DNA of 64,000 nt from Sipunculus nudus (taxonomy: Eukaryota > Annelida > Sipuncula > Golfingiida > Sipunculidae): NCBI GenBank assembly GCA_026874595.1, contig CM049320.1:26078214-26142213 (forward strand), written 5' to 3'. Of this stretch, positions 46,580 to 58,329 are shown in pieces. A program made the translations under genes and the position numbers. The notes under the pieces are model-generated. The model was not told where the DNA came from. It saw only the letters and a program-made list of their open reading frames with translations, and made no database searches. How positions within the stretch are numbered: the first letter of the stretch is position 1; each line of letters begins with the position of its first letter.

Positions 46580-48020
46580 GAATTAAAAGCCTTTACTTCC
46601 TTTTCAAGGAATAAAATTCCTCCAGAGGCGTTAATGGATATTGGGATGAAAAGAGGTTTTAAAAGATAAGTGAATTGTATAAATTCGGGGGTTCAGGACA
46701 TGACACGCCGTTCAGCCCGAATGAAGGAAAACAAGAAAATCCTAAAGGCGCCTCCAGAAAAATATTAGGCCTGCGTGGGCCCATAAAGCACAAAAGAAAG
46801 AGAGGTTCTTGTGGGGATAAATATTAGTCACTCAAAATAATGTGTTCATTATAAAATATTTATTCTCATATCGGCGAGGTCACTGCGGGAACAATAACCT
46901 TTAAAATAAGTTATAGCACAGTGTCATTACCAACGCAGTATCAGAGAACATTTTGACCGACTTCTCTTTATAAATATTAGATTACATTTGAGCCGATGTT
47001 AAATAAGCAAAGAGTATGCCTTGAGTGTGCATCTTAGTTTTCATATATAACAACGAGATTCTTAGTTGCACAGATTCGGTAGGAAAGTTAATAACACAGA
47101 GTTGATTTGATATTCGATCAAGATCCATGATAATATTACATCCCTTCTACCTTTTTCGTTTTCTTTTTTTTTTCATATCTGCACTTGCTATATGAGTGTA
47201 GACCTGCAAGCTGGAAGTGTCCTAGCTTTGTTCAAAATGGGTTTGTCATTTAAAAAAAAGAGAAGTTTATTTAGGTCGCTAGGAAAATACTACTGACCCT
47301 ACGTGATATGTCTTCTGATTCTTTGGTCAGTTATATATGTCAACAATGAAGTATGTATGAATTAAATATTGTGGTATTATTGGATATGATGATAAAACCG
47401 AACATGATCCGAAATTTTGGGCTTAACATTATTTACATTTGCAATGAGCTATTTTTCACATGGTTAAAATTTTGGAAAGCCGTCGGAAAAAAACGGAACT
47501 GCAAATCCATCCTCGATCGCAGGTAATCTTGAGGAGAAACAGGCTCTATACGAGTAAACCCGACAGAAACGGGTAATCTAACTGTTTACCAACTACATCC
47601 GGAAAGGCAGTTGCCTGGAGTTTGTAGAGAAACGAAGAACTACCAAGACGTGTATTGCCAGACCAATTAAACTCTTCTAATTACATAAATCTGTTGTAGG
47701 TCGGCTGAACGGAACCTAGACACGTGGCACCTTCATGACGTCCAGATGTATACAACTCCTCCCCAAGGCACGGGAGAGCAATTCGTGAAGAGGGTGTGAA
47801 GCTGTGAACACTTCAAAAGCCCGAAAACGGTTATACCCCCTAAGCAGTCGTAATATTCTGCATTCCCCTTCTCACTTGCACCGCTCGCTTTAGCAGGGTT
47901 TGCCGGGTTTCACCACCAGGTAGCTGCCATAGGGCAAATAATTAATAATGTGTGATCAGACTATACCTGAAACATTTTGTAGGCGGATGGATAATGGAAC
48001 GAAGACATGCACTATAGATA
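46580..48020. other. Mostly single-copy DNA, no gene supported
   Basis: 47480-47990 is richer in GC than the flanks and repeat-free, with homeodomain-type sites (ctaattacat, attaattaat) and gacgtcc. It may be regulatory. Frames are short on both strands. Confidence 0.3.
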
Positions 48021-48028
48021 CATAAGAG

Positions 48029-51000
48029 TAGGGGTGGGTATTATTTAACAAATTTGGGAAATCCGATACTCTAACCCCCTGAATTTATGTACCTGTCTAT
48101 AAAACCTTGAAAAATATATTTTTCCAAATTTTCTCTCAAGTTTAACCCCCCTGTACACCCCCTCTGAAGTTTGCATAAAATATAAAAAAATACATTTTTT
48201 TAGTCTTTTTCATAGATTCTTCAACTCCTTTATAAGTTGGGCTTTAAAACTGTTTGAAGTTGTTCAAAATGTACTGACATGATCATATTAACTGGTATTG
48301 ATGTATTATTACCATAATTCACTGATATAATTAGTGTATGACCATAGCTTTGCCTCAAAACGTGAATAAATCATACAGACCAGGAAATGACGCATATATA
48401 GCCATAAAGTCATATGTGACATTGATATTATCAAATCATATACTCGTATACTGCTATAAAAGTTGGCCTATAACTTTAGAGTCTGAAAAATATGTTCAAC
48501 ACACTGCTGTTCAATATTTTTTACTATTTCCAATGATAAATTCTGTCAGAAAAGAAATGGGCTCAGCAAAATCTACATTTAATTACGATTACTGCCTTTG
48601 TATAAAGATTTATCACGAAGACATGGTTTTGTAAGTTATTACTTTTGTTCTATTGCAGTCTTGCAGTGGGTGTGTGTACAATAGTATAGCAAAATATTTC
48701 AAACAGAAAAATACACAAACAAAAAAAAAACACAAAATATATTCTGCTTGAAAATATTTCCTATAAGTGCTACAGATAAAGACCCACAGGTTCAGGGCGC
48801 CCTTTTGGAACATTTCTTCTCTGTTTAGATTGATGCCCTTATTTTTGCAGATAGAAACACCTTTTCAGTTTTAACTACAAAATAAATGTACAGCATCTCC
48901 CTCACAAAATCCCATATACCAGTCTTATTTGTGTGAAGCTCTCTATCTGTATGAAGAAATAATGATAATCTATTTCTTTCAGCTGAAGAAGTTAGGCAAA
49001 GAAATATGGTAACATCAAAAACTAGGTCAAAGTACAAGATGATTCTCGAGGGAGATCATGCCTGCAAACAAGTCCTAGTGAATCCTGTAGGAAACCTTAA
49101 ATTAAGTAATAATGGCCTATAATCTATTAGCTGTGTGATTTTAAACACCTTGACAGCCAGTCTCATCTGAGTATTAAACCTTGCTGCACTAAAATTGATT
49201 AAAGGGTCATAAATTGAAAATAATAAATATTATATGCATATACATTCCTGTTATCAATCCTAATTTGGAACATATTTTGCCGAAATTTCACAAAAATCTT
49301 TTCATTTGAAGTTCATCAGGAATTCATTTTTTTAATAATTTACCCATACATTTCTTTGAAATTTGCTATGCTTATCCATATTAGATAAATTTATTTTTGT
49401 ACATGAGCCATCTATAATTAATATTTTTTTTGTAGTGAGTACTTTCGATTTATGTAGAGATTCACATTTTACATTGAACCGACATTTATAACTCTGCAGT
49501 TATTTGTCTGACTTTGAAAACAAAACTCATCCGGCAAACCCATTGTTTAGTCATTTGTCAAAGGTTTAACATAATTAGGCAAAATAGTGCTTATAAAAGG
49601 GACTATCAGATGTGAAATTTCCTTTTTCATGGTCTATTTCAAGTAAAATTCACATGATTTCTCCATTATTATTCCATATTTTTTTTTACTCTTGTGTTGC
49701 ATATGTTAATCTTGGATAGCTTTAGAGATGGTGATAGATTCGTTGGAAACATCTGTACATTTAGTATCTTTGATAATTTTTAATGAAAGTTTAATGGTCA
49801 ATTAGTGCATGAGTTTCCTAACTTTAGCAATAATATAAAGCATTTTTTTTATAAAGAAGTTTCAGTTAAACGTACATCATGTGTTTTTATTTTGTGAATG
49901 ATATTAAAACTTTGGCACAAACACATAAATGGCTACAACTTTTTTCACAATTATCCTGGAGTCATGCACTTTTATGTTTTTATAGTGCATGGTTCGTTCT
50001 TTAGTAGTGTCCATATAATTAATACCGTAATTATTAGATTGAACTTTTAAGTGTGAGAGTGACTGTAAATCTTCCTTTCATTCATTTCATCATAAATGTA
50101 TCAAGCTTTTCTGAATTTTCGTCAACAATGATAACATATCCATATCCCAAGAGCAAAAATTGTTTTTATGCAAATATTAGTGAACCACAACATTTGAGAG
50201 GTATGTATGTTAAGGTTAGTCTGAATCAAAGATTCTAACAGAAATATTTTTTGCCATTTTAAAAGGAATCCCTGCATATTGGAGGGGTAAGGTTGCACAC
50301 ACAGTTTTGGTTAACACGCCTCACAATGTCTTTATTATGTTATTGTTGTTTTTGTAGATTGAATGGTATTCTGTTATTTTTATATACCAAAATATGTTTT
50401 AATTATGCTTTTATTTCATGCAAATTTTCAAGTATTGTACTTAAATCTTGATAATAATTGCATCTCATTACATGCATATATTGATTTTTCATTACGTTTT
50501 GCCAAAATATATATATATTTTTCTTTAATAAAAGCAAATATAGAGAAATACCTGGTAAAACAAAGTAATGTTAATTATATAAAGCCATATATCTTTCCAA
50601 AATATTTTAAGTATGGTGGTTTACATGTCTGTAAATAAAGAAAAAACTAGAGGTTTGCAATCATTCTTTGCTGTCACTGAAATCTCCCTTGACGCTCCCA
50701 ACTGAGCGATAATTGGGAATCAGATATGGAGTCTATTACCATGGAAATCAGGTCAAGGTCTAAAGTAAATATCAGGTGCAGCTCTGTCACCTCAGACTAA
50801 TATTATGCACAATGGTCAGTTTTTGAAAATCAGCCATACGTGAGATCTAGCACAAAAATGGCAGAAGAAAGAAAAACAGGCAAAATAACCCCCCAGAGAA
50901 GGAGAAAAAAAATATTTAATTTTTTTTGTACTCTAGGGAACCTGACAAAGTCCATACACAAACAATGGAACTAAAATATTTGTATATTAATAAACTTAAC

Positions 51001-51196
51001 AACCCTTGTAAGCCTTGTGTTCTTATAGGAGTTGGCTTTGTGATGATTTTCACGTTTTCCCGACTTCACAACTTTCAGAGGCCATGTACAGGGGGGTTAC
51101 ACTACTTTAAAAAATATTTTTTCTTCCAACAAATTTCCACCAGGTACATATTTTGAGGGGGTTAACTCATGAAGTTAGTATTAATACCCACCCCTA
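48029..51196. mobile_element. Non-autonomous DNA transposon with 7-bp target duplication (3168 bp)
   Basis: The left end TAGGGGTGGGTATTA and right end TAATACCCACCCCTA are inverted. The 7-bp direct repeat ATAAGAG lies exactly outside both ends (48022-48028 and 51197-51203). The inverted repeats extend imperfectly for about 200 bp, with paired landmarks 'taaccccctgaatttatgta' / 'tacatattttgagggggtta' and 'acccccctgtaca' / 'tgtacaggggggt'. The 2.7-kb interior is very AT-rich, with only frames of 60-98 residues (for example 48338-48634 and 50363-50638) that match no transposase I know. The family is unassigned; 6-7-bp duplications are known for Dada elements. Confidence 0.8.
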
Positions 51197-51209
51197 ATAA
51201 GAGGCGGGC

Positions 51210-51428
51210 CCTCTGAACTCTGTGATGGCCTGTGACACTTATTTTGTTAATAGTAAAGGGTGTCTCACTTGTTTCTTACTTGTTCAATTTTCCTTGAATT
51301 AAACACTGTGCTTAGACTTTTCTTCGGGAAGGTTAAAATTTCGCGAACATATAGTCTTATATTTATACGCTTCATCTACTCAGGTGAGCGAAATTTATGC
51401 GGTAGCCTCACTGAACCGACGAAAGATT
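51210..51428. other. No gene seen
   Basis: Short unique stretch between two transposons. Confidence 0.4.
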
Positions 51429-51433
51429 ATTAA

Positions 51434-51876
51434 AGGTGCCCAATCACCTACCGTTTGAAAAAGAATTTAGGTGATTTATGGGTTGTGCTCTGTATATAAT
51501 AAAGATCTAAGGGTTATTTTGGTTGTGAAAAATATCTTAAAAGGCCTTCGCGAAGGATTAGTGAACTTGTTTATCAACAACCTGTTTGTAAACACAGCAA
51601 TGCTGACAAACGGGAAAAACATGTAACCTAAGGTTGTAGGTTGCACATATGTAGAGGTATAAAGGTCATTTATTGCAAAACGCTACTTTCAAAGCTCTGG
51701 CTTACCTGACTTACTGCCTAATGCTTTTATTGAATTTGTTTTGATTATGCTGGCATATTATAAACACATTATTATGAAAAAAAAAAACAATCAGCCTGTG
51801 TGCGGTGATATTCACGTTTTATTAAGGCTCCAAGGGATTACCTTTAGTTTATAATGGTCAGATAGGTGATTGGGCT
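51434..51876. mobile_element. TTAA-type MITE, family G copy 1 (443 bp)
   Basis: TTAA flanks both ends (51430-51433 and 51877-51880). The left end AGGTGCCCAATCACCTA is inverted as TAGGTGATTGGGCT, 13 bases matching without a gap. Interior landmarks 'ctgtttgtaaacacagcaat', 'attgcaaaacgc' and 'gctggcatattataaacaca' recur in the copies at 52060 and 62586. TTAA duplications are typical of piggyBac and Kolobok elements. Confidence 0.8.
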
Positions 51877-52059
51877 TTAACTTAAAATATCCATATAATA
51901 AAAAATATCAGATATTTCACATTATATATCAACAATGAATAGGAATTTCCACAAGTTTAATGATCCCTTAGATGTGTTTTTGAAGTTCTGAGTACATATT
52001 ATCGTATTATAATGGAAATACCTCGTGCAGGTGACTCTGTTGTAAGATCGTGAAACTGG

Positions 52060-52361
52060 AAACCTCGCGAATCATTGGAAGGATGAAAATTTACATATAG
52101 AAGTTTCATGTGTACGGAAATTGAAAGGTCACTAGTTGCAAAACGCCCTTAGCAAAATCTTGTTAATCTGACAATTCGTCAGACGTCATTGCTGAATGTG
52201 TTTGGATTATTTTTCGGGACCTTTCCCACACTATAAACGCGTGAATATTAACAAAACAAATGTGTGCCGTGGGATCGTTGTTTTCTGGCCTATTTTTTTT
52301 ATTACAGTTTCAACGGATTATCTGTAGTTAATACACTTCAGATATTGGAATGGGTCCATTT
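52060..52361. mobile_element. Family G copy 2, left part not recognised
   Basis: The right half aligns with copy 1: 'aaaggtcactagttgcaaaa', 'gtcattgctgaatgtgtttg', 'acactataaacgcgtgaata', 'tttcaacggattatctgtag'. It ends 'gggtcca' directly before TTAA (52362-52365). The left end is lost or too diverged. Confidence 0.6.
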
Positions 52362-52379
52362 AAAGCAACTTTGAAGAAG

Positions 52380-52990
52380 CTAGTTTTGGGTTCAGTATGC
52401 TATATAAAAGACGGCTCTAAACATAATAACAATCATAAAACAAATCATTAATAATAATCATATTTCGATTTTGTAAGATGTTTGATAAAATAAACTTAAC
52501 GATAAATAGACATGCAGTCTAAGCCCAATCTTAAGACGTCCATTTTGTATCTCTGAATGATTGCCAGCATATAAAGAGGTACGTACAGGGCTGTATGTGA
52601 CGTAAAGAAGGCTTCCTTAAGACTCACGCCCGTGGCTGTGCAGCGTGTCATTACTTACACGTGCTTATCTGGCAGTGTTACCTGTAGTCAGCAGCCTTTG
52701 GCTGTTCAGCTGCTGGCCCAGCACTTGATCCAGACTGACCGACAAATAAACACTCCCCTATGGACACACAGTTCTGGTCCAAGGTTAACACAAACATCTC
52801 TAGTGGTTAATTAGGACTGATGCAGTGTGGTCGGTCATAGCAGGGAGCACAGTATAAGGTCAAGTACAGACATTTTTCAGGGTGTGTATATCCTGGTGCA
52901 GTAATCGTATTCCAGTACTCGGGTCAGAATAATTATAAGCGTATGTAGCTAATTATTAGGCCTTAACTCTTATTAATAATTGTTTATTAT
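52380..52990. other. Single-copy DNA, partly GC-richer
   Basis: 52560-52900 is GC-richer than its flanks, with 'tatgtgacgtaaag', GATAA-type and TTAATTAG sites. A 60-residue plus frame (52632-52814) has no recognisable domain. A regulatory role is possible but unsupported. Confidence 0.25.
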
Positions 52991-52994
52991 CAAT

Positions 52995-53408
52995 ATGAGG
53001 TGTTCTGATGCTAGAATACAATACTCTTAGCCGGGATATCGTGAGTTCGAATCTCAGTCGATGCGGTGAGATTTTACCTGATGGGTCTTTACCCAGGGTG
53101 TGCGCTCTGCAAGCTTAATGGAAGGCTTAGTCCAACGGCCGTGTTTCACTCATAAAACGATTAGGCCTTTCGGGGTTTCCTCGGTGGTATGCCCCAGCAA
53201 TTGGGACTATTACATCCCCAGGGTCCGTAGGTGCAGTAGTAACTTGGCCTGGTTAACACCAGGATATAAAAAAAATGAGAGGAAGCGTGTGATACTGCCT
53301 TGTGACGAAGTCCGAGACTATAATGGAATTCATCAGATGTACCACCACTTATTTAGGCTAGCAAAAACAATGGAGGCGGTAACTTCCAACAACAACAAAA
53401 AATATTAA
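52995..53408 (+). mobile_element. tRNA-derived SINE
   Basis: A good B box with its arm, GTGAGTTCGAATCTCAG, lies at 53041-53057. The A box region ('tgttctgatgctagaatac' from 53001) is decayed. The body contains 'gatgggtctttacccagggt' and 'ccccagggtccgtaggtgca', and it ends in an (AAC)n A-rich tail at about 53390-53404. The 102-residue plus frame inside (53100-53408) is not a gene. No intact tRNA fold is present, so it is not a functional tRNA gene. Confidence 0.6.
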
Positions 53409-53642
53409 TAAATATGTTCTGTACCTACAATGATTATAGCAGCCCTTTTCTAATGATTGTAGTCATGGTAACCAGGACTCGAGTCGGGAGTACCTATCGA
53501 GTACAAGATTCTAATGTTTGCAACCCATACTGTAAACATTTTCTTCACCGAGATAGGCATTATTTTTTTTTATGCTAACATCTTCAAAGTTAAATTTCTT
53601 CCTTGCCTTGAGAGCCACATGTCTTAATAGTACCCGTTTACA

Positions 53643-53835
53643 AGGGCGGATCCAGGATTTAGGAAAAGGATGGGTGGAACTTTTTCTAAAGACTTCTAAT
53701 AAAACCTATAAACGTCCCCAGTTCCAGGCCGCAGAAAATGGTCTGAGACCCTTAAAAAAGTTGCGGTGGCAAAAAAAAAAAAAAAAAAAGGGGGGGGGGG
53801 GGGGGGTTGTCCAGACCCTCTGGACCAACATACAG
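53643..53835. mobile_element. Poly-G MITE, family P copy 2 (opposite orientation)
   Basis: It starts AGGGCGGATCCAGGATTTAG, the inverse of the right end at 55486. It then runs through 'gacttctaataaaacc', 'ctgagacccttaaaaaagtt', an A-run and a G-run (53788-53806), and ends 'tgtccagaccctctgg'. The TTAA inside 'cccttaaaa' matches the insertion point seen in copy 4. Confidence 0.6.
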
Positions 53836-53839
53836 AGAG

Positions 53840-54500
53840 CAGACTTCATCAATTATGGGACCATAATCAGTCAACAGGGCAAAGACCTGCTGAAATCACA
53901 GGAGGCTAGACGAACTAGACGTAATGGAGATGAGGTATACATTATTGATACAACACGCTAAACCACTGGGAGAGGACAGTCCATTCATCACCTCCGTAAT
54001 GATTACACCACAAATTGTATATACAGACACGGCTTTGGCTGCAGAATAAATCTCATTAAGTATTCTCATCACATTTAACATGGTTGCTCAAGTTCAACTT
54101 CCTATACAAGACAGGAACTTTAAAATGTACAATTTCAGTTGTACAAATGCGGTTTATTTTAGAAATTCATTCACCAATGTTCTTTGAATGAATTTCAGTG
54201 GCTGGTTATAAATACTAGTTAAGAAATTTAGGTATCATTTTATTTCCTTCAATGTTTCAAGGTTCATACTATTATTTTGTTGTTGTGGGAGATAACGTCC
54301 TCCATTTTTTTAATGCTGGCTTAACTCTAAGTGTATGTCCATCTGCAGAATTCCATTCTCGTTTCGGATTACTTAACAGAGGAGTATCACGCGCTTCTCG
54401 TTTTATATCCTGGTGTAAACCAGGCCCGATGACTACTGCACCTGCGCGCTCTGGGTGTGAAATTGACATCACTCCTGTAAAACCTCGAAATCCCACCACC
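53840..54500. other. No gene supported
   Basis: A 54320-54500 block is GC-richer and open on both strands (54252-54557 plus, 54272-54499 minus) with no recognisable domain. I leave it unannotated. Confidence 0.3.
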
Positions 54501-54506
54501 AGCGGG

Positions 54507-54556
54507 ACCTCGCTAGAGTGGTTGCATTTTCAATGTGTTCGTCCGAGCGAGGTCTG
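54507..54556. other. Inverted repeat with hairpin potential
   Basis: GACCTCGCT near 54507 is exactly inverted as AGCGAGGTC near 54555, with about 30 bases between. It could be a hairpin or the ends of a decayed insertion. It lies just left of a fragment rich in GGTCG motifs (54590-54645) that resembles the ends of the 45287 element. Confidence 0.4.
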
Positions 54557-54657
54557 ATATAAAGAGCAAAAAAGAATTGGGACCGTGAAAAAGCGGTCGT
54601 TGTTTTTAGGTGGTCGCTAATCTAAGGTGGTCGTTTGGCGTGGTTTTATAATTATAT

Positions 54658-54708
54658 TGCATATATATATGTATATATATATATATATATGCGAGTGTGT
54701 GTGTGTGT
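54658..54708. repeat. (TA)n and (TG)n microsatellite
   Basis: A TA stretch followed by an alternating GT stretch. Confidence 0.9.
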
Positions 54709-54714
54709 GGTTAT

Positions 54715-55335
54715 GTGTTACAGGCCATTAAGTTGAGTCAGTCGTAGAGGAAGGGAAATGGTAGCAAAACTATGATGAGATATAAAAGTGAAGCGTTATA
54801 CGTTAAAACCCGGTGTAGTGAGACTGACGTTTCAGGGAGGTGACTAATGACGTCACACAGCTAGACCAGGTCTGGAGGGAACATGTTAGGCAGGTAATGG
54901 GTAAGTATTTGGCTTAAGATTATATGTTATACCCATGTGTGGGGAAAGGTTACAATACCCAACGATGTCAAGGATTTATATGTAGTGGTTCATCGACGTT
55001 AATATAAAAAATATATATACATGTATATATATAGCATCATAACAAACAGTCTATATCAGTTGCAAACACGGTTCTGTTGCTGTATACGAAAGTTCTGTTA
55101 TAATGCCATAAGTTGCAAGATCACCCGAACCGTTTTGTCTATAATCAACAGAACACATGGCACTAAAAATAAAACCCTCGAGATACCTTGCTGATTCGAC
55201 GATAAGGACCTATTATACGGACCGTCAATGTAGGAATCACTATGGTTTTATCACAGTGATCATTTAGAACAGTCAGTCGGATTATTCAAAAACTGCTTTG
55301 GAGATTTCGAAATTCAAGTCCTGGCCGTACAAGCT
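54715..55335. other. No gene seen
   Basis: Unique AT-rich sequence, with tgacgtca at about 54848-54855 and only short frames. Confidence 0.35.
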
Positions 55336-55339
55336 GAAC

Positions 55340-55486
55340 AAGCGGATCTAGGAGGGGGTGTCAGGCAAATATTTCGGCCTGTACCCCCTTTTTTCCGGGC
55401 CTGGGAACCTTTTTTTAGGTTTTTCATTAGTCCTCCTAGGTTGGGACCCCCCCCCCCCCTTTTCACAAATCCTGGATCCGCCCTTG
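55340..55486. mobile_element. Poly-C MITE, family P copy 3 (about 147 bp)
   Basis: The left AAGCGGATCTAGGA is inverted as TCCTGGATCCGCCCTT. Inside are 'ttttaggtttttcattagtc' and 'tcctcctaggttggg' plus a C-run (55447-55459). Same orientation as the 39505-39712 copy. Confidence 0.65.
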
Positions 55487-55489
55487 ACC

Positions 55490-55885
55490 TTTATGGACCA
55501 ACTGTGAAAAATGGAATTGTGGGACTCCAGTCTTACTGCTGAGGCTTGTTGAATACAAAAGGGTGTTTCAGATAAAAATACCCCTTTGGTATCTTCTAAA
55601 TAATGGCAGGAGTTCCTGATTCAGAATTGCGAAAAATGTATCCATAAGGAGGGGGGGGGGGGGGAGTGTAACTCGGAATGGGAGGGTAATAAAAGTTGGG
55701 ACAATTTTCACAAACATGTAGCCAGGGTGAAGGTCAGGCTGCAGGCTGCAAACATTGGTGTTGACTGGGCATAATTTAACATGCAGACAGTTGACCCCTA
55801 TTATTGAAGTTGTACAGTTGTACATATATGTATGTATGACATGGAATCCGTCACGATGTATAAAGGTACAGCATAGTAAGTGTAT

Positions 55886-55938
<53 letters not shown>

Positions 55939-56035
55939 CATATGTATATATACAGTTCTAAAATTTCTTTAAAATATTCCCTTGGTATTGAACCCTTAAA
56001 AAAGGTTGCAGTGATTCAAAGAGAGGGGGTGGGGT
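55490..56035. other. Low-complexity tracts, no gene
   Basis: A G-run at 55651-55663 and (TA)n at 55883-55955. Frames at 55568-55825 (minus) and 55755-55961 (plus) are short or derive from TA. Confidence 0.5.
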
Positions 56036-56079
56036 GACAAGACCTATGTGTCCCCCTTTGGATCCACTTTTGACGTATA

Positions 56080-56400
56080 ACGCTGTACCACTGACAGTGT
56101 TTGAAATCGGCACAGGGCCGCATCCATTCTCATCCAGGAAGATCTCATTAATCAGAAACAGGGACTGACTTAGCAGCAGGCCGTAGATCTCCGAGAAGAC
56201 TTCCGTGACATCCAGGCCGAGCTATCAGTATTTCATCTGACGGCAGGCCTGGACTGATAAACTTCCGGTCTTGTCATTCCACCGATCGAATTCAGGAGAC
56301 TAAGACCACCTGATAAGTTCTGATACCCGGCCCGTGTTTCTGGCAATGACGGATAACCTCTTGTCATCCTTCCACACTGACTCAATATGTTGACACTAGA
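56080..56400. promoter_or_regulatory. Candidate conserved regulatory island
   Basis: Single-copy, GC-richer block between AT-rich low-complexity regions. It contains several GATAA/TTATC-type and TTAAT sites (cattaatcag, actgataaac, ctgataagtt, ggataacc). No splice-bounded frame is evident. Function is inference from composition. Confidence 0.2.
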
Positions 56401-56731
56401 CTCAGTATTTTGTACCGTGGTGTGATGTTTCTTTGCAATGTCCGTTTATCATTTGTTCATATTGAAAAATATTGATATTGGAAGATAAAATACGTTGGAA
56501 ATATTAAAAAGGGGTTCCGGGTGTTCAATTTTCTTAAAGGAGCATATTCCGATATCTGATTAATTAAAGATGATCCCTAAAGAGGATAACCCCGCACACA
56601 GGCTGTTCTGTTCGTTTTGTTTATACACGCGGGTTTATATCATGTGGGGGACACGCCAAATAAAACAAGACACATCCTACGACGACAACACAGGATCAAG
56701 AGTTATGCAAAGGGCAAAGTAACTAGTAACT

Positions 56732-56734
<3 letters not shown>

Positions 56735-56797
<63 letters not shown>

Positions 56798-56825
56798 AGA
56801 GAGAGTGAGAGAGGGAGAGAGGGAG
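56735..56825. repeat. (GA)n microsatellite
   Basis: Nearly pure GA from 56735 to 56794, then an imperfect GAGAGGGA continuation to about 56825. Confidence 0.95.
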
Positions 56826-56829
56826 TGGC

Positions 56830-57450
56830 TGAAGATACTGAGGTCAAAGAGCGTTCATCAACGAATTACAGTGCGTTCTAAAATTAATTTCGCCGTTCTA
56901 CAATGGACCCGTTGTTCTTCACTAAACAATAAATGAGAAATATTGGGAAAATTGCAGCATTTGTATCAGATTTCCGTCTCATTTAATCTAATTTAAAGGA
57001 ATTTGACTTTATAATAATACACATTTAGCTTGAAATTTAGCGAAAATTAATTGAAGTAGAAACACAGGGCGTTTTTCCCAAATATACCATTGTATTTAGG
57101 CAAAATCAAACACCAAACTTGAAATTTTTTCCAATTATTTAATGCCAATGGGTCAGTAATGTGATTCTCTCTGACTAAAGTTATAAGCTAATGCCCTGGT
57201 GCCAATAAAAGGTTTTGAAATCCTGGATGTAGTTCTATTGTTTTAAATTCAGTCAGTTTAATCATTCCTAATATTCAAGTCTTTATACAAGGTTCTGGAG
57301 CAGGTCCTTATGCTAAGACAAACAGGTTCCGAGCAAAGTGTCCGAGGATAGATTGTCAATTATTGCTTCTACACAATGCTAAGAGTACATTTGCAATAAA
57401 AAATATGTTATCTCAGAATACAAGTTCAGTTGAATACAAACGTTTCCCAG
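56830..57450. other. No gene seen
   Basis: AT-rich DNA with short frames only. Confidence 0.4.
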
Positions 57451-57514
57451 CATAACAATTGCCGCACACGGATTTTCTTGCTTCATACAGTACTTCCGTT
57501 ATATATGTTGCTTT

Positions 57515-57810
57515 GTTTCTGTGTATGAGTAAATACATGTCTGTTTACCATAACAAGACTGCAGAACCAGATGTCCGATCTTGCGCATGGGCAATAAGTC
57601 CACACCAAAAGGAAGAAAAACAAAGAAGAAACACCGGGTAGAAGCTTGAAAAATTTTTTTTTGTGTGTGAAGTTTCGCCGTGCCAATACCAGGTAGTGCC
57701 TATGTTTGTTTGGCGTCACGGATCGAACCCGGTGCACATTCATTTCTACTTGTGTACAGGAGCAAGGAAATAATTTGAGAACAAAACCATAATATTCATA
57801 GGAGAACACA
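57515..57810. repeat. Interspersed repeat family M, copy 1 (possible SINE on minus strand)
   Basis: It aligns with 60930-61210: 'tttaccataacaagactgca' / 'tttactataataagactgcg', 'ccgatcttgcg', 'agaagcttgaaaa' / 'aggagcttgaaaa', and 'cccggtgca' in both. The minus strand reads CACCGGGTTCGATCC at 57723-57737, a pol III B-box match, so a tRNA-derived SINE on the minus strand is likely. The 144-residue minus frame 57483-57917 spans the repeat and is not a credible gene. Confidence 0.55.
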
Positions 57811-57854
57811 CTGTATTCGAGGTACATATAACATACCTTAAAAATGAACAGATC

Positions 57855-58318
57855 CGGTGGCGTCAATTTATCTTCAAGGATTGGAGGGATGATTCGCGGA
57901 CAAACACTTCCACCCACCCGTCCTCACACACAAACACACACACACATATATATATATAATGTATGATTATTTATGTTATAATATATTTTATTATATTATA
58001 TTTTGTATATATAATATAATATATATAATTATACAATTTTAGCGTCAATATAACACATATCAAATATATTTACGTTATCACATTTCAAATACATGTATAT
58101 TACAATTAAGTATACGGTTTAAGAAAATAAAGTGATAAATTTTGCAGGATAAGCTAATTCTAAACCAGGTTTAAATATAATATTTCATAGTTAACTCATA
58201 AATGGAACCAAATCAATTTTAATTACTAGTACAATTCATTTGTGATATACAAAACTGTGTGTGTGTTGGGGGGGGGATATACCCCTCATCTCCCAATCCC
58301 TATATAATAACACCCCTG
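57855..58318. mobile_element. hAT-like MITE, family J copy 2 (464 bp)
   Basis: The left end CGGTGGCGTCAAT (first base of CAG altered context) and right end CACCCCTG match copy 1. Flanks AACAGATC and AATACATC agree at 6 of 8 positions, consistent with an old 8-bp duplication. Interior landmarks 'tttaagaaaataa' and 'aaccaggtttaaatataata' align with 'ttttagaaaataa' and 'gcaaggtttaaatataacat' of copy 1. Confidence 0.7.
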
Positions 58319-58329
58319 AATACATCCGT

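Noticed and set aside
48338-50638. Frames of 61-98 residues inside the 3.17-kb transposon as transposase remnants
   Set aside because: No catalytic motif or zinc-finger pattern is visible, and the sequence is extremely AT-rich.
53041-53057. Functional tRNA gene
   Set aside because: Only the T-arm/B box is intact; the A box, acceptor stem and anticodon arm do not fold. Better explained as a SINE.
57483-57917. 144-residue minus-strand frame as a gene
   Set aside because: It spans repeat family M and part of a MITE, with no domain features.
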